This document shows, in pieces, positions 43,092 through 54,280 of a stretch of 64,000 nucleotides of DNA. A model generated the notes under the pieces. The model was given only the letters and a program-made list of their open reading frames with translations, did not search any database and had not been told where the DNA came from. Source of the stretch: Chersky-299 sp963749535 (lineage in GTDB: Bacteria; Actinomycetota; Thermoleophilia; RBG-16-64-13); the NCBI GenBank assembly GCA_963749535.1, contig CAVVNF010000025.1, positions 5,724 through 69,723 of the forward strand, in the 5' to 3' direction. The stretch's first letter is position 1. Every line of letters starts with the position of its first letter. A program made the position numbers and the translations under genes.

Positions 43092-44741
43092 CTACGGCGT
43101 CTCCATCCTCTCGAGGCTCACCGCGGGAAGGCCGGTCGCTTCGTCCAGACGGACCAGTACGTGCCTCCGCCAATACTCGTCGTCGCGCTCCGGAAAATCG
43201 GACCGCAGATGGACCCCCCGGCTTTCTTCACGGGTCAGCGCGCACGCCACCATGTGCGTGGCCACCGTGTGTAGGTTGATGAGCTCGAGCTCTCCCACCG
43301 TAAGCCGTGGAGGCTTGAGGGACGCAGCCATCTCGGTGAGGAGCTTACCCGCCTTCTCAAGCCCCGACTCATCACGAACGATCCCACAGAGATCCATCAT
43401 CAGGGCGCCGAGTTTCGCGCGGCACTCGGCCACGGTCGCGGCGTCATTGCCCTCACGCCGTTCTTCACCCAGCTCAAGTTTGACCTTCCGCACCGCCTGT
43501 TCAGACCCCACCAGGTAGCGGTTCACGTCGCGCACAGTCCGTTCGCCGAACACCAGGCCCTCGAGCAGCGAGTTCGAAGCAAGACGATTGGCGCCGTGGA
43601 TGCCGGTGCTGGCCGTTTCCCCGCACGCGTAGAGACCCGGCACCGTAGTGCGCCCCCAGACGTTGGTCATCGCGCCGCCGATGAAATAGTGAGACGCCGG
43701 AGCGATCGGGATGAGCTCCGTGCAGAGGTCGAAGCCGCGCGCCTCTAACCCGGTGTAGACGGTCGGAAAGCGTTCCTTGAGAAAATCGCAGGGCAGGTGC
43801 CGGGCGTCCAACCACACGTGGTCGACACCATCCCGGTCCATGACGCGCTTGATGAAACGTACTACCACGTCGCGCGGAGCCAGTTCCGCGCGGGGGTGCG
43901 CTCCCACCATGAACCTCACGCCGTTCTGGTCTACCAGATGCGCGCCCTCGCCGCGGAGGGCCTCGGTTATCAAAAGGGTGGGGTTCTCGGTACCATACAG
44001 TGCCGTCGGGTGGAACTGCATGAACTCCATGTCCCGCATCAGCGCCCCTGCCCGGTACGCCATCGCGTGACCGTCCCCGGTAGCCACGTCCGGGTTGGTC
44101 GTATGACGGAAGACCTGGCCCGCGCCCCCACAGGCGAGGATCACGGCCCGGGCGAGGGTCACCGTCAGATCGCCGGCTTGCCCCAGAGACACCGCGCCGA
44201 CACAGCGACCGCGGTCCATGAGCAGGTCGATGACGAACTCGTTCTCATGGAGCTCCACCCTGCCACCCGACGAGACCACCTCCATCAGGGCACTCGCCAC
44301 CACACTTCCGGTGGCGTCGCCTCCGGCGTGGACCACTCGCGGGACCGAATGCGCTCCCTCCGACGCCAGAATGAGCTTCCCGTCCCGGCGGTCGAAATTA
44401 GTGCCGAGGTGCTCCAATTCTCGTACGCGATCCGGCCCTTCCTCCACGAGCACGCGGACTGCCCTCTCGTTGCACAAGCCTGCTCCCGCCTCCAGCGTGT
44501 CCTGCAGATGGAGCTCGGGGGAATCGAACGGCCCCAGCGCCGCGGCGATGCCGCCCTGGGCGAGAAAGGTGGTCGTGTCGTCCAGCGTGCTCTTTGTGAT
44601 GAGGGCCACGTTCCATGAGCGAGCCGCTCCCACTGCCGCGGTGAGCCCGGCGATGCCCCCGCCGATGATCAGGACGTCGCAACTCGAGTAGCTGAGGTCC
44701 GCACCGGCGCGCGAGACCAGACAAGGCCGCAGGGGCGTCAA
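43092..44741 (-). CDS. nadB: L-aspartate oxidase
   Basis: FAD enzyme that oxidises L-aspartate to iminoaspartate, the first step of NAD synthesis. The 549-residue protein begins with a short extension, then V-L-I-I-G-G-G-I-A-G-L-T-A-A (FAD-binding fold) and G-G-I-A-A-A-L; the succinate-dehydrogenase-type active site is in M-Q-F-H-P-T-A-L-Y and H-L-P-C-D-F-L-K-E-R-F, and P-A-S-H-Y-F-I-G-G is kept. Its ATG region overlaps the nadA stop by four bases. The C-terminal helical domain is complete. Confidence 0.96.
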   Translation of the reverse strand: MTPLRPCLVSRAGADLSYSSCDVLIIGGGIAGLTAAVGAARSWNVALITKSTLDDTTTFLAQGGIAAALGPFDSPELHLQDTLEAGAGLCNERAVRVLVEEGPDRVRELEHLGTNFDRRDGKLILASEGAHSVPRVVHAGGDATGSVVASALMEVVSSGGRVELHENEFVIDLLMDRGRCVGAVSLGQAGDLTVTLARAVILACGGAGQVFRHTTNPDVATGDGHAMAYRAGALMRDMEFMQFHPTALYGTENPTLLITEALRGEGAHLVDQNGVRFMVGAHPRAELAPRDVVVRFIKRVMDRDGVDHVWLDARHLPCDFLKERFPTVYTGLEARGFDLCTELIPIAPASHYFIGGAMTNVWGRTTVPGLYACGETASTGIHGANRLASNSLLEGLVFGERTVRDVNRYLVGSEQAVRKVKLELGEERREGNDAATVAECRAKLGALMMDLCGIVRDESGLEKAGKLLTEMAASLKPPRLTVGELELINLHTVATHMVACALTREESRGVHLRSDFPERDDEYWRRHVLVRLDEATGLPAVSLERMETP

Positions 44742-45664
44742 GGATTCACCTCGATCATCCTCTGGACGGCATGCAGCGCTCTCTCACGCACATCCGCGGG
44801 CACCGTCACCACGGGCGCCTCGGCCTGGAGCGCCCGCAGCACCTTGTCGAGGGTGGTGAGCTTCATATTGGGGCAGACGCTCACCTCGGTGACGGGATAG
44901 AAGTGTTTGTCGGGGACGTCCTTCGAGAGCCGGTAGATCATCCCCAGTTCCGTCCCGATGAGATACTCGTGGCCCGGATCCTCCCGGCAGAAGCGGATCA
45001 TGCCCGAGGTGCTTTCCACGGCGTCTGCCATGGCGGAGACCTCTTGCCTGCATTCCGGATGAACGACCACCTTGGCCCCAGGGTGCTCAGCTTTCGCCTT
45101 GGCCACGTCTTCCACCGTGATCAGGTCGTGTGTGGGACAGAACCCTTGCCACAGGATCAGCTCGCGTCCGCTCTTCTTTGCCGCCCAGGAACCAAGATTG
45201 CAGTCGGGCGTGAAGATGATCTCCCGGTCCGCCGGATAGGATTGCACTACCCGCACGGCGTTGGCGCTCGTGCAGCATATATCGGAGACCGCCTTGACGG
45301 CGGCAGTCGTGTTGACGTAGCTCACCACGGCCGCGCCGGGATGCTGCGCCTTCAGGGCCAGGAGTTCTTCGACGTCCACCATGGCGGCCATGGGGCACCC
45401 CGCCCGCGGTTCGGGAATGACGACCTTACGGTCCGGCGCCAGGATGGCGGCGGTCTCCGCCATGAAGTCCACCCCGCAGAACACGATGACCCTAGCCGAC
45501 GACCGGGCGGCCCGCTGCGACAAGCCCAACGAGTCGCCGAGATAATCGGCCACGTCTTGCACTTCCGGGCGCTGGTAGTTGTGGGCCAGGATTACCGCCT
45601 GCCGTTCGCGAGCCAGGGTCCTGATCTCCGCCTGCAGCGCTGAATAGTCCATGCCGCTTATCAC
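44738..45664 (-). CDS. nadA: Quinolinate synthase, [4Fe-4S] type
   Basis: Condenses iminoaspartate with dihydroxyacetone phosphate to quinolinate. The 308-residue protein has V-I-L-A-H-N-Y-Q-R-P-E-V, F-C-G-V-D-F-M-A-E-T-A, the [4Fe-4S] ligand Cys among D-I-C-C-T-S-A-N-A-V and, near the C-terminus, S-V-C-P-N-M-K, plus V-H-P-E-C-R-Q-E-V. The start is a GTG overlapping the folK stop by a few bases. NadA and NadB act as a pair because iminoaspartate is unstable, and the genes overlap. Confidence 0.96.
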   Translation of the reverse strand: MISGMDYSALQAEIRTLARERQAVILAHNYQRPEVQDVADYLGDSLGLSQRAARSSARVIVFCGVDFMAETAAILAPDRKVVIPEPRAGCPMAAMVDVEELLALKAQHPGAAVVSYVNTTAAVKAVSDICCTSANAVRVVQSYPADREIIFTPDCNLGSWAAKKSGRELILWQGFCPTHDLITVEDVAKAKAEHPGAKVVVHPECRQEVSAMADAVESTSGMIRFCREDPGHEYLIGTELGMIYRLSKDVPDKHFYPVTEVSVCPNMKLTTLDKVLRALQAEAPVVTVPADVRERALHAVQRMIEVNP

Positions 45665-46233
45665 TCCTTCGCAGGATCGTCCGGCGAATCTTCATCACGG
45701 GAAGCATTCTCGCCCACTAGCCGTGTGACCACTTGCTCCCGCACGCACGCAAGAGCTTCGCGCACCGTACGCCCCGAGTGCAACACCAGATCCGGCGCGA
45801 TCTCGGCCAGCGGCTCCAGCACGAACCTGCGGTCCTCCATGCGCGGATGCGGGACCTGAAGCGGCCCCTCCGTGGCCTCGAATGCATGGTACCAGAGGAT
45901 ATCTACGTCCAAAGTACGCGGGCCCCAGCGCTCTTCGCGTTTCCGGCCGGCCGAATCCTCCAGCCCTTGCACCGCCCTCAGCAAGCGCAAAGGGGGCATC
46001 GTGGTATCCACGGCGACCACCATGTTGAGGAAATCGGGCTGCTCCGGTCCGCCGACGGGGGCCGTGACATACAGATCGGACAGGGCTACCACCCGGGTGC
46101 CGGGCAGCTCGCCCAGCTTCCGGACCGCGCGGAGAAGCAGCGCCTTGGAATCTCCTTGGTTCGACCCAAGACCCAGATAGGCCCGCGCGGGATCCGCGCC
46201 GGGGGCGGGCGGATGTTCCCGTGGGCACGGCAT
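45661..46233 (-). CDS. folK: 2-amino-4-hydroxy-6-hydroxymethyldihydropteridine diphosphokinase
   Basis: Transfers pyrophosphate from ATP to the pterin before its union with p-aminobenzoate. ATG 46233 gives 190 residues. The N-terminal A-Y-L-G-L-G-S-N-Q-G-D and the active-site R-W-G-P-R-T-L-D-V-D-I-L motif, with the Asp residues that bind Mg2+, are clear, and P-H-P-R-M-E-D-R-R-F-V-L is conserved. A longer frame upstream lies over folB and is rejected. It is part of the folE-folP-folB-folK run. Confidence 0.95.
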   Translation of the reverse strand: MPCPREHPPAPGADPARAYLGLGSNQGDSKALLLRAVRKLGELPGTRVVALSDLYVTAPVGGPEQPDFLNMVVAVDTTMPPLRLLRAVQGLEDSAGRKREERWGPRTLDVDILWYHAFEATEGPLQVPHPRMEDRRFVLEPLAEIAPDLVLHSGRTVREALACVREQVVTRLVGENASRDEDSPDDPAKE

Positions 46234-46238
46234 CGCGG

Positions 46239-46607
46239 TCAGCCCGATAGGTCGCTGCGCTGAATCTCGACTGCTGCGCCAACAGCAGCGAGCGCGCAGG
46301 CAACGGGCGGATGCGGCTTGGTCACCTGCACCCACACGGAGTCCACGGGAAACTTCCTCAGGATGGCCTCGCCGACCGTGGTGGCCATGGCCTCGAGCAG
46401 GCTGAAGCTCCGGGAAGTGGCGAGATCGACTATCAAGTCGAGCACCTCCGTGTAGTCGACCACGTCTTCCACCCTGTCCGTGCGGGCAGCCTTGCAGTCG
46501 TCAACGCTCAACCGCAGATCGAAGTAGAGGCGCTGTCCGAGCACCTTCTCCTCGCGTGACACTCCGTGATGGCCGTACACCTCGAGTTGCTGGATGAAGA
46601 AGTCCAC
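46239..46607 (-). CDS. folB: Dihydroneopterin aldolase
   Basis: Cleaves dihydroneopterin to the hydroxymethyl pterin. The 122-residue protein shows Y-G-H-H-G-V-S-R-E-E-K-V-L-G-Q-R, V-D-Y-T-E-V, L-L-E-A-M-A-T-T-V and V-T-K-P-H-P-P. Its start is a GTG, 19 bases after the folP stop. Normal length; it forms a ring of subunits in other bacteria. Confidence 0.95.
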   Translation of the reverse strand: MDFFIQQLEVYGHHGVSREEKVLGQRLYFDLRLSVDDCKAARTDRVEDVVDYTEVLDLIVDLATSRSFSLLEAMATTVGEAILRKFPVDSVWVQVTKPHPPVACALAAVGAAVEIQRSDLSG

Positions 46608-46626
46608 GCTTTACCCCCCGCGGTGG

Positions 46627-47843
46627 CTAGTTGACGGCGGCTGGGAACACGGCGCGCGCAACCTTGACTGCGTCGCGATTGACACTCACCTGATGCACGC
46701 GCAGGATATGGGCGCCCTGACAGGCCGCGATCACCGATGTGGCTGCCGTGGCTTCGTCCCTTTCCCGAGGCACCTCCAGGCCAAGTATCTCGCCAAGGAA
46801 ACGCTTGCGCGAGGTTCCAAGGACGAGGGGGCGGCCCAGCGAGCGGAACGTGCCCAAATGGCGTAGCAGCTCCAGGTTGTGGCCGGCCGTCTTACCGAAA
46901 CCGATCCCCGGGTCCACGAGAAGGTTTTCCTCCTTGAGCCCATGATCCACAGCCCAATTGAGGCGTTCTAAGAAGAACGCGTACACCTCGGCCACGACAT
47001 CTTCGTACACGGGCCGCTCCTGCATCGTCCGCGGTTCGCCCTTCATGTGCATGAGCACCACGGGACACCCGGCGTCCCGGACGACCGCGACCATCTCAGG
47101 GTCCGAGCGCAGCGCGGATATGTCGTTGATCATCCAGGCCCCCGACTTGAGCACCTCCGCGGCGACAGCGGCCTTGAACGTGTCCACGGATATGCGACCG
47201 GGAAGACGCTCCGCCAGCGCCCTCACGGCAGGTAGCACGCGCGAGAGCTCGACGGCCGCAGGCACCGGAGCAGCCCCCGGCCGGGTCGATTCGCCCCCCA
47301 CATCCACGCAGCGCCGCGCCTTCGGCCACCATCGCCACGCCGGCGCTGACCGCCTCATCCTGATCGAGATAACGACCGCCGTCGGAGAACGAGTCCGGCG
47401 TCAGGTTGAGCACGCCCATCAGCACCGGAGGATCGCTGAGATCGAGGCCCGGAGGACCGGCGGGAACCGGACGGCCGTAGTTGCTAAGTGCGGCCTGCGA
47501 TAGAGTCCGCCAGCGCTCGCAGCCCGAATGGTTGTGCCCTCAGTTTGGGCAAGAGCCTTTCGAACTGGGTCGCCGTCCCCATCACGATGCAATCCGCCGT
47601 CTGGCAGCCCATCTCGTACACCTCACGGGAGGTGGCCACTTCCCCTCCGCGGGACAGCATCTCCTGCTTCAGGATATTGGCCGCGCGGACGTCGATGCCC
47701 GACACCCGAAGGACACGGAACAGGGCCTTTCCCTGCATGATATCCACGCCACCCGGGGAAACACGGATGCCGGCAAGCACCGCCCGGACCTCCTCGAGAT
47801 GGTGGAGAGCAAGAACCTGCGGAGAGCCAGCGGCGGGGATCAT
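46627..47843 (-). CDS. folP: Dihydropteroate synthase with an N-terminal extra domain, frameshifted twice
   Basis: Joins p-aminobenzoate to the pterin pyrophosphate. The start at ATG 47843 encodes a 110-residue N-terminal domain (A-L-F-R-V-L-R-V-S-G-I-D, A-A-N-I-L-K-Q-E-M-L-S-R-G-G-E-V-A) found in some clostridial and archaeal-type enzymes. Near 47500 the frame shifts and N-L-T-P-D-S-F-S-D-G-G-R-Y follows; near 47315 it shifts again, to V-D-V-G-G-E-S-T-R-P-G. Then come I-N-D-I-S-A-L, V-L-M-H-M-K-G, D-P-G-I-G-F-G-K and G-T-S-R-K-R-F-L to the stop at 46627. Together these are all parts of an active enzyme. Both breaks are likely sequence indels. Confidence 0.9.
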
Positions 47844-47858
47844 GGCCGGCTTCCGATC

Positions 47859-48428
47859 CTACTTGCTCGGAGCCTCGATAAGGGCGAGGACCTCAGCCCG
47901 TGTGGCCGCGCTGGTGCGGAAGATCCCTCGAACCGCCGAGGTGACCACCCGCGAACCGGGCGCCCGCACGCCGCGCATGGACATACAAAGGTGCTCCGCC
48001 TGGATGAGAACGAGCACGCCCTCGGGATTGAGGGACTCGACCAGGGTGTCGGCGATGGTGCTCGTGAGCCTCTCCTGCAGCTGCAGACGGGCCGCAGCCG
48101 TGCGCACGAGTCTCACCAGCTTCGACAATCCCGTTATCTTGCCGTGCCGCGAGGGGATGTACGCCAGGTGGACGACGCCGAAGAATGGCAGCAGATGATG
48201 CTCGCAGAGACTATGGAACGCAATATCCCTCACCAGGACCATCTCCTGATGGGTGTCCGAGGGCATGGCCACGATGATGGAGGAAAGGTCTGCCGGCTCC
48301 GTGGAGATGATGTCGTCGTACATCTCCGCCACCCGCCGGGGAGTGTCCTTAAGTCCGTCGCGCTCGGCGTTCTCGCCGATGCCCTCTAGGATCAGGCGTA
48401 CTCCCTGCTCGATCTTCGCGTTGTCCAC
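47859..48428 (-). CDS. folE: GTP cyclohydrolase I
   Basis: Opens the folate pathway by converting GTP to dihydroneopterin triphosphate. The 189-residue protein has D-T-P-R-R-V-A-E-M-Y, the zinc and substrate region F-H-S-L-C-E-H-H-L-L-P-F-F-G, G-K-I-T-G-L-S-K-L-V-R and E-H-L-C-M-S-M-R-G-V, whose Cys is the second zinc ligand. Normal length and no frameshift. The start is a GTG. It comes right after ftsH and before folP, so the four folate genes form a group. Confidence 0.96.
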   Translation of the reverse strand: MDNAKIEQGVRLILEGIGENAERDGLKDTPRRVAEMYDDIISTEPADLSSIIVAMPSDTHQEMVLVRDIAFHSLCEHHLLPFFGVVHLAYIPSRHGKITGLSKLVRLVRTAAARLQLQERLTSTIADTLVESLNPEGVLVLIQAEHLCMSMRGVRAPGSRVVTSAVRGIFRTSAATRAEVLALIEAPSK

Positions 48429-48443
48429 CAGGGACCCCGGCGG

Positions 48444-50417
<1,974 letters not shown>

Positions 50418-50547
50418 GGCTCCAAAAATCGTTCTAATAAGCTAAGGAATACTACCACAGGGCGCTGTTTCCGAACCGTCAGCGGACGCAGCGCAAGAGC
50501 TTCGGAGTCGGCGGCAAGACTGTCTCACGCCCGGGCTTCGAGCGGGA

Positions 50548-51063
50548 TCAGACAGCCTCGTCGATGACCCCGATGAACGGCAGGTTGCGATATTGCTCGG
50601 CGTAGTCCAACCCGTAGCCCACGACGAACTCGTTCTCGATCTCGAACCCGGTGTAGCGGCACTCGAGCTCGGCCTGACGCCGGCTGGGCTTGCTCAGGAG
50701 GGTGACGATCTCCAAGCTGGCGGGGCTGCGGGAGACCAGGTTGTTCGTGAGGTACTGCAGGGTGAGCCCGGAATCGATGATGTCCTCGACTATGATGATG
50801 TGCCGCCCGTCGATATCCGTGTCGAGATCCTTGAGGATCCTTACCACGCCGGAGCTCTCGGTGGACTGGCCGTAGCTGGACACGGCCATGAACTCCATCT
50901 CCAGCTCGAAAGACAAGCGGCGGGCGAGATCGGCCATGAAGAAGATGGCTCCCTTGAGCACGCACACCAGGATCGGGCACTTGTCGCTGTAGTCGGCCGT
51001 GATCTGCGCAGCGAGCGCATCAACCCTCGCCTGCAGTTCCTCCTTGGGAATGAGGATCCTCAA
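50548..51063 (-). CDS. hpt: Hypoxanthine phosphoribosyltransferase
   Basis: Salvages hypoxanthine and guanine with PRPP. The 171-residue protein has the PRPP-binding V-E-D-I-I-D-S-G-L-T-L, K-G-A-I-F-F-M-A-D-L and the C-terminal E-N-E-F-V-V-G-Y-G-L-D-Y-A-E-Q-Y-R-N-L-P. It lies between tilS and ftsH as in Bacillus. In some bacteria Hpt forms a complex with TilS or regulates ftsH, but nothing here tests that. Confidence 0.96.
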   Translation of the reverse strand: MRILIPKEELQARVDALAAQITADYSDKCPILVCVLKGAIFFMADLARRLSFELEMEFMAVSSYGQSTESSGVVRILKDLDTDIDGRHIIIVEDIIDSGLTLQYLTNNLVSRSPASLEIVTLLSKPSRRQAELECRYTGFEIENEFVVGYGLDYAEQYRNLPFIGVIDEAV

Positions 51064-51130
51064 TTGGCCACCCTCTCCGCTCTATTCTGCACTCGGTCCC
51101 ACCGCGCAAAGTTCGCTCCGGGCGCACGGC

Positions 51131-52615
51131 TCACTCAGGGCTTTGGCCCACCCTCCGTAGACTGAGACGCACCATTCGCGTCGTGTCGCGGTTTATTCTA
51201 CCTTCCTCGGCCATCACCATTCCACCGACCCACATGATGCGATCGCCGGCCAGAACCAGCGGGACCCGAGGACGGAGATGCGCCGGGACTTTGAGATCCA
51301 CAAGGATGTCCTGCAATTTCCGGGTGCCGGGGGCCCCCAGCGGGCGCATGCGGTCGCCGGGCCGCGGCCCGCGCACGGCGAGGTCGCGCCCAAGCGCCGC
51401 GGCGTCCATATAGGCCTCGCGCTGCGGATCGGGGGCGGCGAACGCCTCCACCCAGTCCGCGCGGATCGAGCTCCCCTCCCACTCGACTTCGCCGGGTACC
51501 AAGAGCGGAACAGCCGCCGATGAAACCCGGGGCGAGGCCGGCCGGTCGCCTGGGCTTGTCCGGCCGCGCCGATTCGCATCATCGGCGCGCTGGAACCACA
51601 GGTCGTCGTACTCCTTGCGGGCGAGCCAGCCGCCGCCGACCTCAAGCTCCGCCGACCCTCCGGAACCGAGCAGCCTCTCTATGTCGAGGACCAGTGCTCT
51701 CGAGACCTCGACACCCTCGAGACGCCCCACAGCATCGAAGATCACGAGCCTTCTCACTGCGGGCGGGAGCGCAAGCAAACGACCGACGGCGAATCGGTCA
51801 TCAGCGACACGCACCGCTGGGAATATCGGAGCGAATCCGGTGACGTCGGCGATCGGCAGCCCCGGGTCGGTCGCTTCGCGGGGACTCATGTGACCCAGCA
51901 CCCACCGGGACATCTCCTCCATCTCCCCGGCCACTTCGGCGGCCCGGCCGGCTGCTTCGACGCACCCGGGCAGAACGGCCTCCCATGCCGGGAGAACTCG
52001 TTCACGGACGCCCGTTCTCGAATAGCCGGGGTCTGTGTTGCCCCTGTCCACGGCATATGTCAGGCCCATGGTCGCGCAGAAATCGGCAGTCTCGGCCCGA
52101 CGACAGGTGAGAAGCGGGCGCACCCAGGGTGGATCGCAGGCTTTCATGCTGCGAAACGCCGCCAGGCCTCCATAGCGGCCCAGGCGGTACAGCATCGTCT
52201 CCACCTGGTCGTCCAACGTGTGCCCGAGAACGATCCTTCCCGCCCCCACTTCCCGAGCCACATCGAGGGCGGCGCGTCGGCGGGCCTCGCGGGCGGATTC
52301 CATCAGATTCCCCGTCCCCTTCGCGAGGGGACGGTCGACCACGGTGAGCCTCACCCCTAAACGACTGCAATGCTCGCGGACGAGGCGTTCGTCGGCCTCG
52401 CTCTCTTCACCGCGCAGATGGTGATCGACGTGGAGAGCCTGAAGATCAGCAGGTCCCGCCTTGCCCAGGAGCCCCTGACCCAGTATCTCCAGAATAGTGA
52501 GCGAGTCCTGCCCTCCGGACACCATGAGCAAAGCCGCATCCACAGCGGGGAATAGAGCCTCGCGAAGAACCAATTCGCGGACCCTGGGCACGATTCCGAC
52601 CCTCCGAACAGTCAC
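51131..52615 (-). CDS. tilS: tRNA(Ile)-lysidine synthase
   Basis: Modifies the wobble C of the tRNA-Ile with CAT anticodon to lysidine, changing its identity. The PP-loop is S-G-G-Q-D-S (residues 32-37), with D-H-H-L-R-G and A-R-E-A-R-R-R-A-A, and H-T-L-D-D-Q-V-E-T is conserved. The C-terminal TilS_C part (G-D-R-M-R-P-L-G-A-P-G-T-R-K-L-Q-D) is complete. The length of 494 residues is at the upper range of the family. It heads the long minus-strand series; the intergenic space to the divergent HDAC gene (52616-52733) should hold its promoter, but I see no strong consensus. Confidence 0.94.
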   Translation of the reverse strand: MTVRRVGIVPRVRELVLREALFPAVDAALLMVSGGQDSLTILEILGQGLLGKAGPADLQALHVDHHLRGEESEADERLVREHCSRLGVRLTVVDRPLAKGTGNLMESAREARRRAALDVAREVGAGRIVLGHTLDDQVETMLYRLGRYGGLAAFRSMKACDPPWVRPLLTCRRAETADFCATMGLTYAVDRGNTDPGYSRTGVRERVLPAWEAVLPGCVEAAGRAAEVAGEMEEMSRWVLGHMSPREATDPGLPIADVTGFAPIFPAVRVADDRFAVGRLLALPPAVRRLVIFDAVGRLEGVEVSRALVLDIERLLGSGGSAELEVGGGWLARKEYDDLWFQRADDANRRGRTSPGDRPASPRVSSAAVPLLVPGEVEWEGSSIRADWVEAFAAPDPQREAYMDAAALGRDLAVRGPRPGDRMRPLGAPGTRKLQDILVDLKVPAHLRPRVPLVLAGDRIMWVGGMVMAEEGRINRDTTRMVRLSLRRVGQSPE

Positions 52616-52733
52616 TTTGTCGCCCCCGTGATCACATCGCCGGCGCCCTATCGCCTGCCCTTCCGCGCTGGTATTCTACCAGGACCGTCAGGCCCAACTT
52701 AGGTTCAGGGGGAGGTCCTGCTTGGCCGGGTGC

Positions 52734-53932
52734 GTGCAGTCCGAACATGCGAAAGAGCAAGTCACGATCGTCTATGGACCGGAACTTGCCTCGTATGACT
52801 TCGGCCTCGACCACCCTCTTCAGCCGGCCCGCCACGAACTCACCGTGGAACTCCTGGGAGCCTCGGGTGGATCGACGAGCCGGGAGTCCACCTGGAGACC
52901 CCCCGGCCCGCCACTCTTTCCGAGCTGCTTCTGGCTCATTCCTACCAGTATGTCCAGGCTGTGGAACTCGCCCAGGGCATTGCCCGAGGTGAAAGACCAT
53001 CGGTGAACTTGGCCCTCTACGGATTGGACACGGGCGACAACCCGCTCTTCCCCGACATCCACGACGGACCAGCTCTTTACACCGGAGCTTCCGTCCAAGC
53101 CATGCAGGCCCTCATCTCGGGTACGGCCGCACACGCGTACAACCCGGCCGGTGGCCTGCACCACGCCATGAGGTCCCTGGCTTCCGGGTTCTGCGTCTTC
53201 AACGATTGCGCCGCGGCCATCGCGATGGCCATCGAGAGCGGGCATCGGGTAGCCTACGTCGACATCGACGCGCACCATGGAGACGGGGTCCAGGCCGCCT
53301 TCTTTTCGGATCCCCGCGTGCTTACCATCTCGGTCCACGAGTCCGGTCGCTTTCTGTTTCCCGGTACCGGGAGCATCGACGAGATCGGAGAGGGCGAGGG
53401 GCGAGGCACCTGCGTCAACGTGCCACTACCGGCCTTGGCCGGCGATACCGCTCTCCTCGAAGCCATCGCCCAGATCGTGGAGCCGGCGGTCCGCCTCTTC
53501 CGCCCGGACATCCTCGTCACCCAGACGGGCTGCGATGCGCATCACACCGATCCCCTTACGCACATGACGGCCACCCTCTCGGTCTACCCGAGGATCGCCC
53601 AGGCTTTGCATGACCTGGCGCATGAGGGTTGCGACGGGCGTTGGCTCATCGTGGGAGGAGGCGGATACGACCCAGCGGACATCACCCCGCGGGCCTGGAC
53701 GGCGTTCTTCGGTACGGTCTTGGGGCGCTCGGTGGAAGACGCAGAGTTGCCCGAGAGCTGGCGGCGACACTCGCGCGAACTGGGCGGCGATCCGCCAAGG
53801 CTCCTGCTCGAAGACCCGGGCCCGAGCTACACGAGCCTAGTCGACAACTCGCTGCCCGCCCTCTTTCAGGAGGTCAGGACCAAGGCGCTCGCGGAACTGG
53901 AGAAACGTATGGCGAACGACTGCAGGGTTTGA
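52734..53932 (+). CDS. Histone-deacetylase-family amidohydrolase (AcuC-like), frameshifted
   Basis: AcuC-type enzymes remove acyl groups from lysine or polyamine-type substrates with a zinc ion. The N-terminal part (V-T-I-V-Y-G-P-E-L-A-S-Y-D-F-G, H-P-L-Q-P-A-R-H-E-L) is in one frame from about 52734; near 52870 it shifts to the frame containing T-L-S-E-L-L-L-A-H-S-Y and the rest. The active site is A-G-G-L-H-H-A-M, N-D-C-A-A-A, Y-V-D-I-D-A-H-H-G-D-G (zinc ligands), and G-C-D-A-H. The C-terminal region is helical. The start is uncertain: a GTG at 52734 or a TTG at 52722. The gene precedes a ferredoxin. Confidence 0.88.
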
Positions 53933-53998
53933 GCTTGAACTAGGGTCCTGGCTTTGCTTATATTGGCCACGCCCGTAAGCCGTAAAGGAGGAATAATC

Positions 53999-54187
53999 AT
54001 GGGTGTTCCCAAGGTCGATCCCGATCTGTGCACCGGTTGTGGCATCTGCGAAGACATATGTCCGGACGTCTTCGAGGTCGGTGACGACGGTCAAGCTCAT
54101 GTGATCGACCCGAACGCATGTGAAGAAGCCGGCTGCTGCGAGGAAGCCGCAGATGAGTGCCCGGAGGGTGCCATCAGCATCGAATGA
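53999..54187 (+). CDS. Ferredoxin, single [4Fe-4S] cluster
   Basis: Electron carrier of 62 residues. ATG 53999 follows AAAGGAGG at six bases. The cluster motif is C-T-G-C-G-I-C-E-D-I-C-P-D-V-F-E, with the fourth-type Cys in D-E-C-P-E-G-A-I near the C-terminus; a further pair C-C lies in A-G-C-C-E-E-A. The pattern C-x2-C-x2-C plus a distal C-P fits the monocluster ferredoxins of Thermotoga and clostridia. The protein is strongly acidic. A clear terminator follows at 54231. The redox partner is not evident from the neighbours. Confidence 0.95.
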   Translation: MGVPKVDPDLCTGCGICEDICPDVFEVGDDGQAHVIDPNACEEAGCCEEAADECPEGAISIE

Positions 54188-54230
54188 GCGTACCGCGCTT
54201 GTTCGCGGAGCACCTTCGATTTCGATTTTA

Positions 54231-54266
54231 CAAAGAGGCCGCCCCGTACGCTGGGCGGCCTCTTTG
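54231..54266 (+). terminator. Bidirectional intrinsic terminator
   Basis: A stem of 14-15 pairs, CAAAGAGGCCGCCC with GGGCGGCCTCTTTG, encloses a short loop and continues into TTT. It ends the ferredoxin transcript and, by its A-rich other side, also the convergent polysaccharide deacetylase gene. Confidence 0.92.
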
Positions 54267-54280
54267 TTTCCCTGAGGGGC

